Origin: Aristolochia californica | Taxonomy: Eukaryota; Streptophyta; Magnoliopsida; Piperales; Aristolochiaceae | Assembly (NCBI GenBank): GCA_029961685.1 | Contig: JARWKL010000014.1 | Coordinates: 27,253,137-27,317,136 of the forward strand | Direction: 5' to 3' | DNA length: 64,000 nt | In this document: positions 37,601 to 43,600 of the stretch, piece by piece | Position numbering within the stretch: position 1 is the stretch's first letter | Layout of the letters: each line of letters starts with the position of its first letter | Notes under the pieces: model-generated | The model's input: only the letters and a program-made list of their open reading frames with translations | Databases searched by the model: none | What the model was told of the DNA's origin: nothing | Program-made: the position numbers and the translations under genes

Positions 37601-40600
37601 GGGAAATCTGCCAGCTACATATCTTGGGCTCCCACTTTTTGATTCTCGGCCTTCGGCGTCACTCTGGTCCCCCCTCATTGAGAAATTTGAAAAGAGGTTA
37701 GCCACTTGGAGGGGTAAGCTCCTATCTACAGCGGAGCATCTCACTCTCCTCAAGTCTTGTCTGGCAAGGCTGCCAAATTATCTGCTATCATTTATACACT
37801 GTCAAGCCTCCGTTTGCTCCAAGATTGACATCATCCGTCGACGATTTCTTTGGAGAGGATCAGAAGACACCTTCATATACCATTTGGTTAGTTGGAAGGA
37901 TATTTGCATGCCTCGTAATAGGGGAGGATTAGGCATCCGGCTTACAAAAGAAATGAACAAAGCTCTTATCAAATGGATTTGGAACTTCAACATCAAGAAT
38001 AATAGTCTATGGAGGAATATGGTCAAATTCTACCTTCAGCTTTCGGGTGCCTAGTGGAGAAAGGGTGGGGTCGCTCGCCTCCTATCCCCGATATGGAAAT
38101 CAATTTATAAGTTCCTCCCAGTATTCAAAGATGCTACTTTGTTTCACACGGGCAATGGAAGGAGCCTCCTCTTCTGGTCGGATGAATGGTGTGGCCCCCC
38201 TCCCTCTCGGAGGACTTCCCGAGGCTGTATAGGGTGGCTAGAGACCTCCCTTGCTCAGTGGCTGATTCTTGGAGGGATCAGTCGTGGAGTCTCCCGTTCA
38301 GCTGGGGACTAAATGATGAGGAATCTTCGGCTTTTTGCTCTCTCCTTACCAGACTCAGTAGTATTATTATCTGAGTGCATATAGTTTATAAGCTGCTTGG
38401 AAGCCCAGTATTAATGGCCAATTCACTATTGCTTCTGCTTACTCTCATATCAGAAAACAGGACTACAATATGCATGAGCACAAGGCAAATTTGGCTTAGA
38501 AACTCTCAGCGCCAAGCAAAATCAAATTTTTCTTGTGGTCGGCTATCAGATAACAGATCCTTACTTCTAACAACCTTCATAGAAGAGGCTTCACCACCCC
38601 TGATCTTTCTTGTCCCCTTTGTGGTGTGTGTAATGAGACAGTCTAGCACATCCTCTTACACTGTGGATTTTCTTGGCAAATTTGGATGAAAAATTTTCAG
38701 AAGATTAGGCTCCCAATGGGGCTACATCAGGACCTCTTCGGCACCTCTGAGATGGTTAGAGGGATTCGCCTTCCTCGGTTGGGCAAGTTAATACTTTCGG
38801 CCTATCTTACACATGTTCCATGGTGCATTTGGCTCAAGCGAAATAACTGAAGATTTAATTCCAAAGTTTGCACTTCGGACAACACGACTTCACATGTCGT
38901 TGGCCTTATCTCGAGTTGGCTTCATACAAGGAAGGAATTTTCCGCTCTATCAGGTGTTTTGATCGCTCATATGACTGGCCCCTACAAGACTTCAACTATG
39001 GCTATCTGGGATCCTCCCCCTTGTGACTCCATCAAACTCAATTTCGATGGTAGTGCTATTGGCTGTCATGGGCCGGCTGGAGCAGGTGGCGTTTTCAAAG
39101 GTCACAATGGAGACCCTATTCTTTCTTATGTTGGGCCAGTGGGCATTGCTGAATTTAATATTGCTGAAGTTAGTGCTCTTCTATTCGGCCTCCAAATTTT
39201 CAAGGAACATCTCCATGGCAAGTTAATCATTGAAGGAGACTCGAAGACTGTCATCAGTTGGTGTTCCAAAGACAGCTCCCCCCCCCCTTGGCACCACTGG
39301 CCTATCACATATTGTATTGCTGACATTGTATCATCTATCCATTGTAATTGGAATCTCATTCCTAGATCAGCCAACTCTTTGGCTGATAAATTGGCAAAAT
39401 TCGGAGCTTCCCAGTAATCTCTCATTGTTTGGGAAGGCTTCCCTCCCTTGTAATTTGCTCTTTTGAGCTTTTGTCTTAATAAAATTCAGCATAATTTCAA
39501 AAATAAAATAAAATTCATTGGCTTACATCTTCAACACGTCCTCCTCGGAGGTTACTTCATCATCATCATGAGAACCATTACATGTGGTTGGGGGTTTCCT
39601 TTGTTGACTATGTAAGGATTGCAAAATGAATTTCATTTACACCCTTGTGGCTTTCTTCCAGTATTTGGTTGTAGATGATTCATTCCCAATAGATAATAGT
39701 TGAGTTTAGCATTTTAGGGAATGCTTCTAGTTTTAGTGTAATATTTCCTGTATATTCTTTCTCATGATAGATTCCTCACTTTACTCCATGAAAAAATAAA
39801 ATAAAATAAAAGTTTTTAAGCTATGCAATAGAACGCTGCAAAGAACATCACTTACCTGTGGCTTCTGTGCTCTTGGTAGAAGCATAGTCACCCTGTATAG
39901 TAGCTGCTCCATTTGTTGTGACCTTTTACAGATATAATACAAAAAACTTTAAGATCCAGTAAGATTTCATGCACATATAATCTCTAATCCAATAAACAAA
40001 TCATTACACCGGCTTACATTCTCAGCAGAATGAAAATCTTGAGGACTTCCCACGTTTGACATATTAGAATATCCAAAAGGATCTTGTTGCATGGTCTCTT
40101 CTGGAGTAACATCAACAAAAGCTGCAAATAAAAAGACACTAATAGCTTGTATCTGTTGTATGTTATTTCATTTATTTTTGTGAAAAGCAAAAATTAAACT
40201 TTTTCATGGGCATCAACCATCTATAAGATTACATTGATAACTTTCAAAATATAGCACATATACATCTGTTACATGATCCTGCAAAAAAATAACCATGAAA
40301 TGATTATCTAAAGGTAAGTCATTTTCTCAATTCCTGCAGATTCTACATACAGAGACTTCATATATCTCAATAAATTGTAGAAATCTAAGCAGCACAAACA
40401 TACGTTCTTACTAATTAGAATACAAGACAAAATCATGGAAGAAGACTTTTTATTTTTTTAAAATGATGCTGAATTTTATTATGAGAGCTCAAATTAGCAG
40501 ATTACAAGAGGGGAAGCCCATGGAGGAAGACTAACAGAAGAAAAACAACAATAGAGTAGAAAACATACAAGGTCAGAAAGAGAGAACACCACGATGGCCA

Positions 40601-43600
40601 GATGTTCCTAATGTTCAACAAGACGTGGATGACATCTTTCAGTGAAATGAGCACCCATCTTTAAAGCCCTTTTTCAAATATACCACAGCGAAGGAAACTC
40701 AAAAGTTCGACTATTAAAATGTTCAGGCTTTCACTCAAAGAAAAGTGTTTATTCTCAAGGTGAAAAAATAAAATAACCAATATAAACCTTTAAAGGACAG
40801 AAAACACGGGCCGGCTGGAGCAGGCAGTGTGTTCAAAGGTTACAATGGAGACCCTATTCTTTCTTATGCTGGTCCGGTGGGCATTGCCGATTCTAATACT
40901 GCTAAAGTTAGTGCTCTGCTGTTAGGCCTCCAAATCTTCAGGGATCGAAGACTGTTATTAGTTGGTGTTCCAAAGACAGCTCCTCCTCCTCCCCCCCCCC
41001 CCCCCCGGCGTCACTGGCCCATCATTGATAGAATTGTTGACATTGTTTCTTCTACTCATTGTAATTGGAATCTCATTCCTAAATCAGTCAACTCTTTGGC
41101 TGATAAATTGGCAAAATTTGAAACTACCCAGCAATCTCTCATTGTTTGGGAAGGCTTCCCTCCTTTGTAAATTGCTCTTTTGAACTTTTGTCTTAATAAA
41201 AATCAGCTTCATTTAAAAAAAAAAAAAAGACAGCACAGATAAGTATTTATTCTCAAGGTGGAAAAATTAAATGACCAGTATAAAGCTTTAAAGAACAGAA
41301 AAGCAAAATTCCCCTATCAAAAAGCATAGAACACTCTCCAACACCTTGTTCTGGAGGAAGGCGCTCCGACCTAGGTTTGTTTGTACCTACTCTTCTCTTT
41401 TAATCTATTTACACACTTCTTAAAAAAAAAAAAAAAGCATAGAACATTCTTTTTTTTAAAACAAATTAACTCTTCCATCCATCCAACTCTTCTCAAAATT
41501 TTCACGCTAATACAAATAATTGACAAGAAATAATTTTGTGGAAAAAAAATCCACTAAGAAAGCACTCTGTGACAGACAGAGTGCAGATACATACCAGGGT
41601 TCAAATGAATAAAAGATACTAGAAAACAATCAAGCAAAGAAGAGAAACTTGATGCAATACAAAATATTGAAGAAAGAGAAACACTAGAAAGGGTGCTTCT
41701 CAGGGTATTAATAGTTGAGATGGGCAACTTAGAGAGCCAACTCATGAGGCAAACCCTGGCATAGTGTTCAAACCATTTAAGGAAAAGCATTGTATCAACA
41801 TTTTAAAAAGAAAAGTGACATCAAATTTAGTGGGTAATCTAGCAATGTCAATCAGCTTAAATACCATATTTCTTCACTTCCTCTTTTGTTTCGGCCTCCT
41901 TGACACCTGCTTTGACTTCAGAAACAGGAGCAGTTTCCACCATTGTTGGAGTGACATCTACAGTTACTTCAGGCTGTGAAGCCACTGTAGACACGGACGA
42001 GGACCCTGAGGCCGATGTTGGAGGTGGTGGAAAAGGGAAAGATGACCCTGGTGAGAAGGCAGGAGGATTGAACTGGGCATTCTGTGATGATGGCATCTGG
42101 CCCATCAGAGTTTTGAAAGCTTGCTGCATTGCATATTTCTGGGAGAAAATTCCAATGACCGGTTTTCAATAGTAATCAAGTAGAAGTTTTTTTTTCCTTT
42201 CTTAGAATATCAAAGCACAAAACTGTGGCACTCATGAAAAGGTCAACCTGGATACAATAACCGGCACTATGATATTGCTATAAACTTTTAAGAAACCAAA
42301 TATAGCAAACCTATATCCCCCGTCTCCCTTGTGCACAAGGCACTTTTACCAATAACAGTTGAACTATATCCACTGTCTCCCTTGTTCACGAGGCATTTTA
42401 AGAAGCATACCCTATAATCAATGGCCTATAATGTAAAATAGTAACATAATCTCACCTTTAGACTTGATGCCGCCTGAAATATGCAAAAAAGATTGTTAAT
42501 GCCTAACCTAAATGAAAAGATAGTACTATAAAATCATGTAATTTGCACATAAATAGGATTACATTGTTGAAAAGCAAACAAACATGTTCATAATCCTCTC
42601 ACCCATGAGAACAAAGCTGAGAAGGCAACTCCTACACCAATCCAGAAAAGAGGCGACCCACTGAGGAAGTTAAGCAGGAAAAATCACTACTAAAGTAAAT
42701 TATGTGCTTAAGATCACAAATTTAGAAGACACTAAATGAGATTACAAAGACGTTGATGACGGTGGCAATGAGGGTTGTGGATTAACAGCGACTGCAGATG
42801 TCTCTTGACTGCTTGAAGAGGAAATGCTTGCAAAAGCCTTAAAGTCTTTTAATGCTGCAGCATGAGGACAAACAGGCAATCAGAAACCAGAACAACCGAT
42901 ACAAATAAAGACAGACAACAAATTTAGTATTACACAAAAAGGAATCAGTAAAAAAAGTAAATTGTGGCTGTGTGAATTCTCAAAAAAAGGCTTTGAAACT
43001 AGACTGCAACATGACAGTTCGGGAGCACATGATTGGTAAAAATTAGAAGAAGAAAAGAGTGAAAGAAATTAAGGTTTTCTGACTTTTCTTCTCTATTTAT
43101 AATGTAAACAATTATCAAAATTACATCCATATCCCTACAGCCATAAACCCTAGGAATCTAGTTTCTCAGATAATATTTTCTAGAAAAAAAGTAAACCTGA
43201 TTATATCTTCCAATACTCCCCCTCAAGCTGGAGTATATAACTTCAGCTTATTAGAAAATTTGTCTCAATCCCTATAAGCATAAAAAGAAAACACATATTT
43301 GGCTTCAAAAATTGATCTTCATGTGGCTTTAACAACTTAAAAAATCGTAACACCTTTGGTTCAAAATAAATTTCACCGGACACCACCATATTCCTCTACT
43401 TCTCCCTCTCATGCTAGAGATCCAAATCACACAGAGACCCAACTTGGACCAAAGAAAAAAAAAACATCCATCTCTTCCAAATAGTAAACTACCTCCAAAC
43501 AACCAAAAAAGTGACAAATAAATACAAATATAACTGAAGAAAATGACTCTCAAAAACCTGCTTAAAGGGTACAACCCGAAATAAAACAAAAAGAAGGATG

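Larger units (their letters stand above)
32044..39511 (+). mobile_element. Near-full-length L1-type LINE with 18-bp TSD, itself interrupted
   Basis: Flanked by the perfect 18-mer aattcattggcttacatc at 32026-32043 and 39512-39529, the second directly after the A-rich tail. Contains an ORF1 remnant, then ORF2: endonuclease, reverse transcriptase, zinc finger and C-terminal RNase H, all on the plus strand with many stops and frameshifts. A second LINE (34661-36902, opposite strand) sits in the RT. Without that insertion and its TSD copy the element is about 5.2 kb. The family copies itself by target-primed reverse transcription; this copy is dead. Lies in TIC40 intron 7. Confidence 0.85.
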
